Made by a program: the position numbers and the translations under genes. From an uncultured Blautia sp. (GTDB lineage Bacteria; Bacillota; Clostridia; Lachnospirales; Lachnospiraceae): a stretch of 64,000 nucleotides of DNA. Of this stretch, positions 23,468 to 33,193 are shown piece after piece; the first letter of the stretch is position 1, and each line of letters begins with the position of its first letter. The stretch spans positions 16,765-80,764 of the forward strand of contig NZ_CAKRNY010000013.1 in the NCBI RefSeq assembly GCF_934371575.1, in the 5' to 3' direction. The notes under the pieces were generated by a model that had not been told where the DNA came from, did no database searches, and saw nothing but the letters and a program-made list of their open reading frames with translations.

Positions 23468-25426
23468 ATGAGTAAACCAAAATATTATATCACCACAGCT
23501 ATTGCTTATACATCCGGTAAGCCGCATATTGGAAATACCTATGAGGCAGTTCTGGCAGATGCAATCGCACGTTATAAAAGACAGCAGGGCTATGACGTAT
23601 TTTTCCAGACAGGAACTGATGAGCATGGTCAGAAAATCGAGCTGAAAGCAGAAGAAGCTGGTGTTACACCGAAGGAATTTGTTGATAATGTATCCGGACA
23701 GATCAAGGGTATCTGGGATATGATGAATACATCTTATGACAAATTTATCCGTACCACAGATGCAGATCATGAGAAACAGGTTCAGAAGATTTTCAAAAAA
23801 ATGTATGCCAAAGGGGATATCTACAAGGGAGAGTACGAGGGAATGTACTGTACTCCATGTGAGTCCTTCTTCACAGAGTCCCAGCTTGTAGACGGCAAAT
23901 GTCCGGACTGTGGACGCCCTTGTATTCCGGCAAAAGAAGAGGCTTATTTCTTCAAAATGAGCAAATACGCAGACCGTCTTATTGAGCATATTAAGACACA
24001 TCCGGAATTTATTCAGCCTGAATCACGTAAAAACGAGATGATGAATAACTTCCTTCTTCCGGGACTTCAGGATCTGTGCGTATCCAGAACCTCTTTCAAA
24101 TGGGGAATTCCGGTAGACTTTGATCCAAAGCATGTTGTATATGTATGGCTGGATGCTCTGACCAACTATATTACCGGAATCGGTTATGATTGCGATGGAG
24201 ACAATTCTGAACTGTTTAATAAGATGTGGCCTGCAGACCTTCATCTTATTGGAAAAGATATCATCCGTTTCCATACTATTTACTGGCCGATCTTCCTGAT
24301 GTCACTGGATCTCCCGCTTCCGAAGCAGGTATTTGGTCATCCGTGGCTGCTTCAGGGTGATGGTAAAATGAGTAAATCCAAAGGAAACGTTATCTACGCA
24401 GATGAACTGGTTGATTTCTTTGGCGTTGATGCTGTCCGTTATTTTGTACTTCACGAAATGCCATTTGATAACGATGGTGTGATCACCTGGGAGCTGATGG
24501 TAGAGCGTATGAATTCCGAGCTGGCAAATACCCTTGGAAACCTTGTAAACCGTACCATCTCCATGTCCAACAAATATTTTGGCGGAGTAGTAGAGAATAA
24601 AGGTGTAACAGATCCGGTTGATGATGATATGAAGAATTTCATTCTTTCCGTACCTGCAAAGGTAGAGGCGAAGATGGAGAAGCTTCGTGTGGCAGATGCG
24701 ATCACAGAGGTATTTACTATTTTTAAACGTTGTAATAAATATATTGACGAGACAATGCCATGGGCACTTGCGAAGGATGAGTCCAAACAGGATCGTCTTG
24801 CAACCGTTCTTTACAATCTGGTTGAGGGTATCTGCATTGGAACCACTCTTCTTGAGTCCTTTATGCCGGATACAACTAAGAGAATCCTTGCACAGCTTAA
24901 TGCATCTGCGAGAACCCTTGAAGATCTGAAGACATTTGGTCTTTATCCGTCCGGAAACAAAGTAACAGAGAAACCGGAGATCCTTTTTGCCCGTATGGAT
25001 ATCAAAGAGGTTATGGAAAAAGTAAACGAGCTTCATCCACCGAAAGAAGAGCCGAAGGAAGAGAAGCCAGAGGAGAAGGTTGTAGATGTTGAAGCGAAGC
25101 CGGAAATCACATTTGAGGATTTTGAGAAGCTTCAGTTCCAGGTAGGTGAGGTTATCGCCTGTGAGGCAGTGAAGAAATCCAAAAAGCTTCTCTGCTCTCA
25201 GGTTAAGATCGGAAGCCAGGTTCGCCAGATCGTATCCGGTATCAAAGCTTACTATACACCGGAAGAAATGGTTGGCAAAAAGGTTATGGTAGTGACCAAC
25301 TTAAAGCCGGCTAAGCTTGCCGGAATCCTCAGTGAGGGAATGATCCTTTGTGCAGAGGACGCTGAAGGAAACGTATGTGTAGTCAGCCCTGAGAAAAATA
25401 TGCCGGCAGGATCTGAGATCTGCTGA
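23468..25426 (+). CDS. metG: methionyl-tRNA synthetase
   Basis: 652 residues, class I synthetase charging tRNA-Met. HIGH is seen as HIGN (about residue 21), a Cys4 zinc knuckle as CTPC and CPDC (about 130-160), and the KMSKS loop as KMSKSKGN. An acidic/proline linker rich in KEEPKEEKPEEK precedes a C-terminal tRNA-binding OB-fold (about 545-652; LQFQVGEV, VVTNLKPAKLAGILSEGM). This full-length dimer-forming type is typical of Firmicutes. AGGAGG lies before the ATG. Expression is controlled by the upstream T-box. Confidence 0.97.
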   Translation: MSKPKYYITTAIAYTSGKPHIGNTYEAVLADAIARYKRQQGYDVFFQTGTDEHGQKIELKAEEAGVTPKEFVDNVSGQIKGIWDMMNTSYDKFIRTTDADHEKQVQKIFKKMYAKGDIYKGEYEGMYCTPCESFFTESQLVDGKCPDCGRPCIPAKEEAYFFKMSKYADRLIEHIKTHPEFIQPESRKNEMMNNFLLPGLQDLCVSRTSFKWGIPVDFDPKHVVYVWLDALTNYITGIGYDCDGDNSELFNKMWPADLHLIGKDIIRFHTIYWPIFLMSLDLPLPKQVFGHPWLLQGDGKMSKSKGNVIYADELVDFFGVDAVRYFVLHEMPFDNDGVITWELMVERMNSELANTLGNLVNRTISMSNKYFGGVVENKGVTDPVDDDMKNFILSVPAKVEAKMEKLRVADAITEVFTIFKRCNKYIDETMPWALAKDESKQDRLATVLYNLVEGICIGTTLLESFMPDTTKRILAQLNASARTLEDLKTFGLYPSGNKVTEKPEILFARMDIKEVMEKVNELHPPKEEPKEEKPEEKVVDVEAKPEITFEDFEKLQFQVGEVIACEAVKKSKKLLCSQVKIGSQVRQIVSGIKAYYTPEEMVGKKVMVVTNLKPAKLAGILSEGMILCAEDAEGNVCVVSPEKNMPAGSEIC

Positions 25427-25460
25427 TATCAGACTGAGTTTTTTTGATAAATAAAATGAG

Positions 25461-25496
25461 AATGCCAGGAGTTGGATTGATTTCGCTCCTGGTATT
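25461..25496 (+). terminator. weak hairpin after metG
   Basis: AATGCCAGGAG (25461-25471) pairs with CTCCTGGTATT (25486-25496), with one G-T pair. It lacks a long T-run, so termination strength is uncertain. Confidence 0.5.
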
Positions 25497-25594
25497 ATAC
25501 TATTATCAGTTATGTTCCCTGCGCAGTCTGCTGGGAATGATAAAAACAGGATGAAACTTGCTTTTTGTCAATATTGTTATAAAAGGAATGAATT

Positions 25595-26122
25595 ATGGGA
25601 AATAAATTAAGCCATTTTGATGAAAATGGTAATGCTGTTATGGTAGATGTTTCGGACAAACCAATCACTCACAGAACTGCAATTGCAACAGGTGCTATTT
25701 CGGTGGGCGCAGAAATTATGGGGCGTCTTACCTCCGGAACTGTGGCAAAAGGAGATGTTCTCGGGGTGGCAAGAGTTGCGGGAATCATGTCTGTGAAGCA
25801 CACCTCCGATCTGGTACCTATGTGTCACCCTTTGCCGGTAACCAAGTGTACCATTGATTTTGAACTGGAAAAAGAGCAGGGGATTATCCGCACCTTTTGC
25901 ACTGTGAAGACAGATGGTAAAACCGGCGTGGAGATGGAAGCTCTTACCGGTGTGCAGGTGACACTTCTTACCATTTATGATATGTGCAAGGCAATTGACA
26001 AGCACATGGTAATGACCGATATCCATTTGGTAGAAAAAACCGGTGGTAAGAGTGGAGATTTTCTGTTTAAAGGAGAAAAGAAGAATGGAAATGAAGCGGG
26101 TAGCAATTGTCACATCCAGTGA
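25595..26122 (+). CDS. moaC: cyclic pyranopterin monophosphate synthase
   Basis: 175 residues. MoaC turns the MoaA product into cyclic pyranopterin monophosphate in molybdenum cofactor synthesis. Family signatures are clear: the VMVDVSDK start, PMCHPL with the active-site His, the [11 protein letters not shown] box and the [13 protein letters not shown] end. The last 15 or so codons overlap the following mogA-type gene in another frame, so the two are translated from one message. No moaA, moaD/E or moeA gene is in view, so the rest of the pathway must lie elsewhere. Confidence 0.95.
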   Translation: MGNKLSHFDENGNAVMVDVSDKPITHRTAIATGAISVGAEIMGRLTSGTVAKGDVLGVARVAGIMSVKHTSDLVPMCHPLPVTKCTIDFELEKEQGIIRTFCTVKTDGKTGVEMEALTGVQVTLLTIYDMCKAIDKHMVMTDIHLVEKTGGKSGDFLFKGEKKNGNEAGSNCHIQ

Positions 26123-26579
26123 TATGGGATATGAAGGCAAACGAGAAGATTTAAGCGGTCCGGCTATTAAGGAAATTGTGGAGAGAGAGGGATATCAGGT
26201 GGTGTCCATGGACATTCTTCCAGATGACCGTGCTATGCTTTCCAGGAGAATGGCGGAAATCGCAGATGAAAATCAGGCAGAACTGATCCTGACGACTGGT
26301 GGAACCGGTTTTTCCCCACGGGATGTTATGCCGGAGGCTACGGAAGATATTACAGAACGTAAAGTTCCGGGAATCCCGGAAGCTATCCGCGCCTACAGCA
26401 TGACCATTACAAATCGTGCCATGCTCAGCCGCGCCACTGCCGGAATCCGGAAAAAAACCCTGATCATCAATCTTCCGGGAAGTCCAAAAGCGGTGAAGGA
26501 GAGTCTGGAATTTATAATCGGTGCACTGGGACATGGCATTGAGATTATGACCGGAGAGGCAGGAAACTGCGCAGGATAA
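26085..26579 (+). CDS. molybdopterin adenylyltransferase / MoaB-Mog family
   Basis: 164 residues. The MoaB/MogA fold is visible ([35 protein letters not shown], then [11 protein letters not shown]). The protein activates molybdopterin by adenylation. The start at 26085 is chosen because AGGAG lies 9 bases upstream. The ATG at 26091 is a close alternative, and the longer frame from 26043 is not supported. Overlap with moaC implies coupled expression. Whether it is MoaB- or MogA-like cannot be settled by eye. Confidence 0.9.
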   Translation: MEMKRVAIVTSSDMGYEGKREDLSGPAIKEIVEREGYQVVSMDILPDDRAMLSRRMAEIADENQAELILTTGGTGFSPRDVMPEATEDITERKVPGIPEAIRAYSMTITNRAMLSRATAGIRKKTLIINLPGSPKAVKESLEFIIGALGHGIEIMTGEAGNCAG

Positions 26580-26672
26580 TCGGAGCTGACGCTGGAAATA
26601 AAAGTTTTACAAACGATTTTATAACGCTTTATTAACTTCTTTTGACTATGATATAATTAACGAGGCATTAAA

Positions 26673-27467
26673 ATGATATTTGATACACATGCACATTATG
26701 ATGATGAAGCTTTTGACGACGACAGAGATCAGCTCCTTTCTTCTATGGAGGACGGCGGTGTGGGCTGTATTGTAAATGTATGCGCATCTGTGGGTGGATT
26801 TGGCGGAACGCTGAAGCTTATGAAGGCGTATCCGTTTGTGTATGGCGCAGTGGGAGTTCATCCTGATGACGCGGAGCTTATGACGCAGGATACATTGGAT
26901 GAGATCCGCAGCCTTTCCCATATGGAGAAAATGGTCGCTATCGGAGAGATTGGATTGGACTATTACTGGCATAAGGAAGAGGCTGAGCATAAGCGTCAGC
27001 AGGAAATGTTCCGTGCCCAGATGGACATTGCTAGGGAGGAGAAGCTGCCATTTATGATCCATAGCCGGGATGCAGCCGAGGACACGCTGGAGATTGTAAG
27101 GGAATATATGAAAAAGGATATGTCCGGCGGAATCATCCATTGCTTTTCCTACAGTAAGGAGATTGCGGCAGAGTATCTGAAAATGGGACTTTATCTTGGA
27201 ATCGGCGGTGTGCTTACTTTCAAAAATGCGAAGAAGCTGAAAGAGGTAGCAGCTCTGGCACCGTTGTCTCAGATCGTTCTGGAAACAGACTGTCCATACA
27301 TGTCTCCGGAACCCCACAGAGGAAAGCGAAATTCTTCCCTGAATCTGCCTTACGTAGCAGAAGCGCTGGCACAAATAAAGGGAATTACAGCAGAAGAAGT
27401 AATTGCAGTTACACAAGAGAATGCGAAGAAGCTTCTGTTTCAGAAGGGTTTACAGCAAACACTATAA
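26673..27467 (+). CDS. TatD-family metal-dependent hydrolase / DNase
   Basis: 264 residues. TIM-barrel metallohydrolase with the TatD ligands: HAHYDD (residues 5-10), GEIGLDYYW, the HSRDA and HCFS histidines, and ETDCPYMSPEP. TatD proteins are 3'-5' exonucleases acting on damaged or chromatin DNA, and the wider family (YcfH/YabD) is common in Firmicutes. The next gene follows after 11 bases. Confidence 0.92.
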   Translation: MIFDTHAHYDDEAFDDDRDQLLSSMEDGGVGCIVNVCASVGGFGGTLKLMKAYPFVYGAVGVHPDDAELMTQDTLDEIRSLSHMEKMVAIGEIGLDYYWHKEEAEHKRQQEMFRAQMDIAREEKLPFMIHSRDAAEDTLEIVREYMKKDMSGGIIHCFSYSKEIAAEYLKMGLYLGIGGVLTFKNAKKLKEVAALAPLSQIVLETDCPYMSPEPHRGKRNSSLNLPYVAEALAQIKGITAEEVIAVTQENAKKLLFQKGLQQTL

Positions 27468-27478
27468 GGAGAATCAGA

Positions 27479-28351
27479 TTGCAAAATCAAGTTGTTTTTC
27501 AGGAAGAAAAGGAGAGGGAACGTCTCCTTATACAGAATCGTCTTTTGTCGCAGGAGGAGAAGCCTGCGCTGGAGCATTTTTTTGCAGGGAAAACAGAACT
27601 TTCCGTTCTGGATATTGGCTGCAATGATGGAAGCAGGACCTTCAGCCGTTTTTCAGATGACAGAATATCCAGGGTGGTCGGTCTTGAATATAATCAGGAG
27701 CTTGTGGAAAAAGCAAAACAGCAATATGGAGACTCCAGATTTTCCTTTTATCAGATGGATGTGGAGAAAGGCCTGCTTTCAGGAAATCTTCATAACCTGC
27801 CGGGCAGAGCGGGACGGTGTAAATTTGATCTGATCTGTCTGTCATATGTACTGATGCATTTGCAGGAGGGAGAGAAGCTGCTTCGCCACTTAAGGCGTTT
27901 CCTGAAAAAGGACGGAGTGATTTTTATTATAGAAAGCAATGACAGTTCTTCTTGTCTGCTTCCCGATGAGAAAGGGCTTCTGGGAGCATTTCTGGATATC
28001 CTGAGGCAGGATAAATATGCTGGGAAAAGAGAAACCGGTGCCAGGCTCTTTGGCTGGCTGACGAATTGCGGATATGACCATATTCAGGTGTGGTGTGACG
28101 GGATTTCTGCAGGGAAAGAAGAGGATGAACGGAAAAAAGAAATTTTTCAGACCTTTTTTTCCTATTTGCCGGAAGATGTGAAAATTTTGCTTTCTGAAGA
28201 ACCGGATAACAGGAAATATCAGCTATGGCAGGAATGGCTGGAACAGAATTATGAGGATCTGCGGCAGTTGATTTTGCAGAAAAATTCTGAGATCACCATG
28301 GGAATGCAGATCATATCATGCAAAAGAGCTTTGCGAAGAAAGAATGTGTGA
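27479..28351 (+). CDS. class I SAM-dependent methyltransferase
   Basis: 290 residues, beginning with TTG. AAGGAG lies 7 bases upstream and no better ATG fits. The SAM-binding glycine loop is LDIGCNDGSRTF (about residue 45). The acidic beta-2 end (VVGLEYNQELV), the D-V-E motif and a LSYVLMHL helix follow, as in class I enzymes. The C-terminal half (about 170-290) is helical and not recognised. The target (small molecule, protein or RNA) is unknown. It lies between tatD and a GNAT gene, all closely spaced. Confidence 0.85.
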   Translation: MQNQVVFQEEKERERLLIQNRLLSQEEKPALEHFFAGKTELSVLDIGCNDGSRTFSRFSDDRISRVVGLEYNQELVEKAKQQYGDSRFSFYQMDVEKGLLSGNLHNLPGRAGRCKFDLICLSYVLMHLQEGEKLLRHLRRFLKKDGVIFIIESNDSSSCLLPDEKGLLGAFLDILRQDKYAGKRETGARLFGWLTNCGYDHIQVWCDGISAGKEEDERKKEIFQTFFSYLPEDVKILLSEEPDNRKYQLWQEWLEQNYEDLRQLILQKNSEITMGMQIISCKRALRRKNV

Positions 28352-28361
28352 AGGATAAAAT

Positions 28362-28955
28362 ATGACGCATGAAATTAAGGCAGGCGGGCAGACATTCTCT
28401 TTTGCCTGGCTTGGTTTGGAAGATTTTGAGGAAACTCTTTGGCTGTGTGACAGGTGTGTGGGAAAAAATCTGTACACCCGGGAAGATCTGACGCAGGCAA
28501 TTGAGGCTGAGAACAGTACGTTCCTGCTCCTGAAAACAAAAGAAGGACAGATAGCCGGGTATATTTATTATTATCTTACAGATGTGGAGCAGATTGCCCG
28601 GGATTCCAGACTGCAGACAGAGAGAATCAGCGAAGTCTGTGCCTGTGGAAATCAGATGCCTGTTGGCAAAATACAGTCAATAGGCATAAAAGAAGAGTTC
28701 CGGAGCCTGGGGCTGGCGGGACAGCTGGTGCGTTTTGCATTGACACAGCTGGCAGAGAAAGGTGCATCTGAAACATTTATTATCTGCTGGAATATAAGAG
28801 GCCAGATTCCTCTGGGAAAAGTGCTCAGGGAGTGTCATTTTACCCATTTGGCTACGGCGAAAATGATATGGTATGACAAAAAGGCGCTTTATTGCCCTTA
28901 TTGTAAAGGACGCTGCAAATGCGACGCAGAAGTGTTTATAAGAAACTTGGTGTAA
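28362..28955 (+). CDS. GNAT-family acetyltransferase with C-terminal cysteine cluster
   Basis: 197 residues. The GNAT core has the acetyl-CoA loop in IKEEFRSLGLAGQLVRFA (motif R/Q-x-x-G-x-G/A degenerate as RSLGLA) at about residues 108-125. The C-terminus carries CPYCKGRCKCDAE, four cysteines in ten residues, probably a small metal site. It also has an internal CACGN. It is separated by 10 bases from the methyltransferase gene. The substrate is unknown. The metal cluster is unusual for a GNAT of this size. Confidence 0.75.
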   Translation: MTHEIKAGGQTFSFAWLGLEDFEETLWLCDRCVGKNLYTREDLTQAIEAENSTFLLLKTKEGQIAGYIYYYLTDVEQIARDSRLQTERISEVCACGNQMPVGKIQSIGIKEEFRSLGLAGQLVRFALTQLAEKGASETFIICWNIRGQIPLGKVLRECHFTHLATAKMIWYDKKALYCPYCKGRCKCDAEVFIRNLV

Positions 28956-29020
28956 GTGGTAAAAGGTAAAAAGGTGTCGGGTTCAAAAGCCCCGACTAAT
29001 GATCACGAAAGGAAATACAA

Positions 29021-30667
29021 ATGAAAATCAGACTTCTTCCCAAATTTATTATTTCCCTTGGTGTGATGGGAGTCATTCTGACAATCGCAATTTCTCTTTT
29101 CAGCTACGAAAGCTCCAAAGATTCACTGGAGGATATGTACGCACAGCGAGTAATGACCAACTGTAACAGCATTGCAGATATGATCTCAGTTTCGGATGTG
29201 AAGAAAATCCTGGCAGAAGGTGGGGACAAGACAGAAGAATATGAGAAAATGTCTGCCCTCTTTAATAAACTGAAAAAGGATGGCAATGTTACATATCTGT
29301 CTCTGGTTGTTCCGGATGAGGACAGTGTTCATTTCTACATTGATGCTCTGGTAGAGGAAATGGGAGATGACCCGGCGAATCAGATTGCCTACGACAGCGA
29401 TATTTTGTACACAGATGCTGCCAATCCGGATGATCCGTCTGATATGGAGAAATACATTACCATATGGAATCAGTATCAGCAGGATAAAGGCGTAGATTAT
29501 CCACTTGTGACGGATAACAGCTATGGGTATAACTATACAGGCATTTCAGCGATTCTGGACGAGAATGGAACGGCAATTGCAGAGATCCAGTATATTCTGG
29601 ATATGAAAGAGGTCAGAAATTATCTGAATTCATTTCTCAGCAATATGCTGCTGATTTCTTTTCTTATTATCTGCGTGACTGTAGTAGTTTATATTGTGTT
29701 TGTACGAAAGACGATTACCAGACCGATCAGTAAGCTGGCAGCTTTCACCAAAGAGATCACAGACAGCGGAAAGTTTGAAAATCAGAGAATCACCATGAAA
29801 ACCGGTGATGAAATTGAAGCGCTGAGCGATTCCTTCAATTTTATGCTGGAAGAGCTTGAAAATTACATTGCAAACTTGTCGAAGGTCACAGCTGAGAAGG
29901 AGAGAATTGGCACGGAGCTTGATATTGCCCGAAACATTCAGGCATCTATGCTTCCCTGTATTTTCCCGGCTTTTCCGGACAGAAAGGAATTTGATATTTA
30001 CGCAACCATGACACCTGCAAAGGAAGTGGGCGGTGACTTTTATGATTTCTTTATGGTAGACCAGACACACCTTGCAATTGTTATGGCTGATGTGTCAGGG
30101 AAAGGAGTTCCCGCTGCGCTTTTCATGGTCATTGGAAAAACACTGATCAAGGATCACACTACTGCAGAAAGGGATTTAGGCGAGGTCTTTTCTACTGTGA
30201 ATAATCTTCTTTGCGAAGCGAATAGTGAAGGTCTGTTTATTACCGCTTTTGAAGGTGTGCTGGATCTTGTTACAGGAGAATTCCGCTTTGCAAATGCAGG
30301 TCATGAGCTGCCGTTTATCTGTAAGGCCGGCGGTAATTTTGAACCGTACAAAATACGGCCGGGGTTTGTTCTAGCCGGAATTGAGGATATGGATTATCAG
30401 TCCGGCTGCATGATGCTGGATGTGGGGGATATGGTTTTCCAGTACACAGACGGTGTTACAGAGGCTGTTAATGAGGAGAATAAGCTTTATGGAATGGAAC
30501 GTCTTGAAAAGGTTCTGAACCGTGTAAAAGACAGAACGCCATCGGAAATCCTTCATGAAGTAAAAAAAGATATTGATACATTTGCCGGAGCCGCGCCGCA
30601 GTTTGACGACATTACCATGCTTTGTCTGGAGTATAAAAACAGAATGAAGCCGGATCAGGCAGAGTAA
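29021..30667 (+). CDS. membrane-bound SpoIIE/RsbU-type PP2C phosphatase with HAMP domain
   Basis: 548 residues. Domains in order: membrane helix 7-28, an extracytoplasmic sensor about 29-205, a second helix about 206-228, HAMP about 229-281, and a short coiled coil. The PPM phosphatase then runs from about 300 to 540 with EVGGDFYDFF, MADVSGKGVPAALFM, YTDGVTEA and FDDITMLCL providing the Mn/Mg-binding aspartates. Such proteins dephosphorylate anti-sigma-antagonists in partner-switching pathways. No STAS or RsbW-like partner is nearby, so its target is elsewhere. The short leader before it has a GTCGGGG-type hairpin (about 28976-28999). Confidence 0.88.
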   Translation: MKIRLLPKFIISLGVMGVILTIAISLFSYESSKDSLEDMYAQRVMTNCNSIADMISVSDVKKILAEGGDKTEEYEKMSALFNKLKKDGNVTYLSLVVPDEDSVHFYIDALVEEMGDDPANQIAYDSDILYTDAANPDDPSDMEKYITIWNQYQQDKGVDYPLVTDNSYGYNYTGISAILDENGTAIAEIQYILDMKEVRNYLNSFLSNMLLISFLIICVTVVVYIVFVRKTITRPISKLAAFTKEITDSGKFENQRITMKTGDEIEALSDSFNFMLEELENYIANLSKVTAEKERIGTELDIARNIQASMLPCIFPAFPDRKEFDIYATMTPAKEVGGDFYDFFMVDQTHLAIVMADVSGKGVPAALFMVIGKTLIKDHTTAERDLGEVFSTVNNLLCEANSEGLFITAFEGVLDLVTGEFRFANAGHELPFICKAGGNFEPYKIRPGFVLAGIEDMDYQSGCMMLDVGDMVFQYTDGVTEAVNEENKLYGMERLEKVLNRVKDRTPSEILHEVKKDIDTFAGAAPQFDDITMLCLEYKNRMKPDQAE

Positions 30668-30693
30668 TAAATAAGATAAAATTTTATACATAA

Positions 30694-30764
30694 AAAAGGA
30701 CTGTGATTCCGGAAGAGATTGAGGTTTTCTTACTTCTCTTCTGATTCACAGTCCTTTGCTTTTA
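30694..30764. terminator. long terminator hairpin
   Basis: AAAGGACTGTGATTC pairs with a matching complement (GATTCACAGTCCTTT, about 30742-30756), with a further inner stem, then T-rich sequence. It is suited to ending transcription from both sides. Confidence 0.75.
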
Positions 30765-30965
30765 ACCAGACAGCTGCCGTCTGGCGACATCATCATATAT
30801 GAAAGTCAGCTGTTCCGCGCTATGGCGCTCCCACAGTTGCCGCCCGTATTCGTAATCCGGGCTATCGCCCTACTTACTCATACGGTCTAGCCCGGACCAT
30901 ATCCATGAATTCGCTCATGCAAGCATGGCTCATTCATGGCTGCGGTCCGGGACTTTCATAGTAAA
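30765..30965. repeat. structured intergenic block bounded by inverted repeats
   Basis: A 10-bp inverted repeat (TATGAAAGTC at 30798-30807, GACTTTCATA at 30951-30960) encloses nested stems: CCGGGCTA/TAGCCCGG, CCATGAA/TTCATGG and GGACC/GGTCC. No gene is present. It lies immediately after the upp stop on the minus strand. It may be a small MITE-like insert or an RNA-level element. Confidence 0.55.
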
Positions 30966-31613
30966 TTATTTCGTACCGAAAATTCTGTCTCCGGCATCAC
31001 CAAGTCCCGGGCAGATATAAGCACGGTCATTCAGCTCTCTGTCCAGATGACCTACATAGATCTGCACATCCGGATGTGCCTCATGGAGACGCTTCAGTCC
31101 CTCCGGAGCTGCGATCACGAACATGCATTTAATGCTCTTTCCGCCATGTTCCTTGATGAAATTAACGGCAGAAATAGCGGATCCGCCTGTAGCAAGCATG
31201 GGGTCAACCATAACGATGAGACGCTGGTCAATAGGATCCGGAAGCTTGCAGTAATATTCGTGTGGCTCATGGGTAACAGGATCACGGTAAAGTCCGATGT
31301 GTCCAATCTTGGCAGATGGAACTAAAGTGGTGATACCATTCACCATACCAAGACCTGCACGAAGTACCGGGACAACTGCCAGCTTTTTACCGGAAATCAT
31401 AGGTGTCTGACAGGTCTCAATAGGAGTCTCAACTTCAACATCCTCCAGTGGAAGATCGCGAAGCGCTTCAAAACCCATAAGAACTGCAATCTCTTCAATG
31501 AGTTTACGGAATTCGTTCGTTCCGGTCTCTTTATTACGAAGAATGGAAATCTTATGCTGGATCAGCGGGTGATCCATAATAAAAATATTGTCAATATCTG
31601 CGAAATCTGACAT
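30966..31613 (-). CDS. upp: uracil phosphoribosyltransferase
   Basis: 215 residues. It converts uracil and PRPP to UMP in pyrimidine salvage. The PRPP loop is [10 protein letters not shown], and the C-terminus carries the uracil-binding [20 protein letters not shown] lies 8 bases before the ATG. The gene is divergent from a uracil permease, giving uptake and first salvage step together. Confidence 0.96.
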   Translation of the reverse strand: MSDFADIDNIFIMDHPLIQHKISILRNKETGTNEFRKLIEEIAVLMGFEALRDLPLEDVEVETPIETCQTPMISGKKLAVVPVLRAGLGMVNGITTLVPSAKIGHIGLYRDPVTHEPHEYYCKLPDPIDQRLIVMVDPMLATGGSAISAVNFIKEHGGKSIKCMFVIAAPEGLKRLHEAHPDVQIYVGHLDRELNDRAYICPGLGDAGDRIFGTK

Positions 31614-31680
31614 GGTAAAAACCTCCGTAGTGTAAGAATACTGATGAAATCATACCGCACTTTCCGGGGAAAGTCAATAA

Positions 31681-31709
31681 TTGTAAAAAGTTGTTGATTA
31701 CTTTATACT
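31681..31709 (+). promoter_or_regulatory. uraA promoter
   Basis: TTGTAA (31681-31686), 17-bp spacer, TATACT (31704-31709). The leader is only about 25 bases long, so no PyrR attenuator or riboswitch fits. Confidence 0.6.
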
Positions 31710-31738
31710 AGTACAAGGGAAAAAAGGAGGACTTTTTT

Positions 31739-33094
31739 ATGAAATTCAGAGTTGAAGGTATTTACGATGCCAAAAAGCTGGGAATTCCGCAGATGCTGAT
31801 TCTGGGACTCCAGCACATGTTTGCCATGTTTGGTGCTACGATTCTGGTGCCGATTCTGGTAAACAATTATTTTCACGGTGAGGGGTTATCCATTCAGGTG
31901 ACCTTGTTCTGTGCCGGATTTGGCACACTTTTGTTTCATGTACTTACCAAGATGAAGGTACCGGCATTTCTTGGTTCATCATTTGCATTTCTGGGCGGAT
32001 TTGCCACAGTTGCAGAGCTGGACACAGGAATCTTTGCGGATATGTCCTATGGAGAGAAGCTTCCATATGCATGCGGCGGTGTATTTGTGGCAGGACTTTT
32101 GTATCTGGTTCTTGCCCTGATCGTAAAGGCAATCGGTGTAAAAAGAGTTATGCGTTATCTGCCGCCGGTTGTAACCGGTCCGATCATTATCTGCATTGGT
32201 CTCAGCCTTGCACCATCTGCTATCAGCAATGCATCCCAGAACTGGCTGCTTGCCCTGGTGGCACTTGGAACTGTTATTTTCTTCAATATCTGGGGAGTCG
32301 GCATGTTCCGTATTATTCCGATTCTGATGGGTATTGTAGTGTCTTATGTAGTAGCCCTGATCATGAATGCAGCGGGCATGACAAACGCAGATGGAAGTGC
32401 TATCCTCAGCTTTGCAGGCGTAGCAAGCGCACCGGTTATTGGTGTTCCGAAATTCTTCCTCTGCAAATTTAATATCACAGCCATTCTTGCAATGGCACCT
32501 ATCGCTATCGCTTCCATGATGGAGCATATCGGTGATATTTCCGCTATCTCTGCCACTGTTGACCGTAACTTTATTGAGGATCCGGGACTTCACCGTACGC
32601 TTCTTGGTGACGGACTTGCCACATCCCTGTCTGCCCTGATCGGTGGACCGGCAAATACAACCTACGGTGAGAATACAAGTGTCCTTGCGCTGAGCCGTGT
32701 TTATGATCCGAAGGTAATACGTCTTGCGGCTGTTTATGCGGTAATTCTCAGCTTTATTCCGAAGATGGCAGAAGTGATCAGTTCCCTTCCGTCTGCGATT
32801 ATTGGTGGTATCAGCTTTATTCTTTACGGAATGATCTCTGCTGTTGGTGTTCGTAACGTAGTTGAGAATAAAGTGGATCTGACACGTTCCCGTAACCTGG
32901 TTATTACCGCAGTTATTCTGGTATGCGGTCTTGGTGTTTCAGATGGTCTTACATTTACAATCGCAGGTGCACATATTACCCTTACAGGTCTTGCACTTGC
33001 AGCAATTGTGGGAATCCTGCTGAACGCTATTCTTCCGGGAAATGACTATGTATTTGAAACTTCCAAAAAGAAGGAAGAACTGGAAGACGATTGA
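31739..33094 (+). CDS. uraA: uracil permease (NCS2/UraA family)
   Basis: 451 residues, strongly hydrophobic with about 14 membrane segments. NCS2 signatures include LGLQHMFAMFGATILVP (helix 1), AIASMMEHIGD with the substrate-binding Glu, and GGPANTTYGENTSVLA near residue 300. It imports uracil with protons. The divergent upp gene supports uracil as substrate. A clear AGGAGG precedes the ATG. Confidence 0.93.
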   Translation: MKFRVEGIYDAKKLGIPQMLILGLQHMFAMFGATILVPILVNNYFHGEGLSIQVTLFCAGFGTLLFHVLTKMKVPAFLGSSFAFLGGFATVAELDTGIFADMSYGEKLPYACGGVFVAGLLYLVLALIVKAIGVKRVMRYLPPVVTGPIIICIGLSLAPSAISNASQNWLLALVALGTVIFFNIWGVGMFRIIPILMGIVVSYVVALIMNAAGMTNADGSAILSFAGVASAPVIGVPKFFLCKFNITAILAMAPIAIASMMEHIGDISAISATVDRNFIEDPGLHRTLLGDGLATSLSALIGGPANTTYGENTSVLALSRVYDPKVIRLAAVYAVILSFIPKMAEVISSLPSAIIGGISFILYGMISAVGVRNVVENKVDLTRSRNLVITAVILVCGLGVSDGLTFTIAGAHITLTGLALAAIVGILLNAILPGNDYVFETSKKKEELEDD

Positions 33095-33115
33095 TTTTGA
33101 AAGACTGATTTTTTG

Positions 33116-33193
33116 AAAAAAGAACCTGATTCAGGGGCATTTGAACGGTAAACATGTTCATCTGCCAGTTCTGAATCAGGTTCTTTTATTTTT
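33116..33193. terminator. bidirectional terminator
   Basis: AAAGAACCTGATTCA (33119-33133) and TGAATCAGGTTCTTT (33172-33186) form a 15-bp perfect stem with A- and T-runs, between convergent uraA and the TPM-domain gene. Confidence 0.85.

Noticed and set aside
26646..27416. 256-residue frame opposite tatD
   Set aside because: The TatD ligands are all on the plus strand; the minus frame is a shadow.
31640..31738. PyrR attenuator or riboswitch before uraA
   Set aside because: The predicted transcript start leaves too short a leader and no terminator/antiterminator pair is visible.
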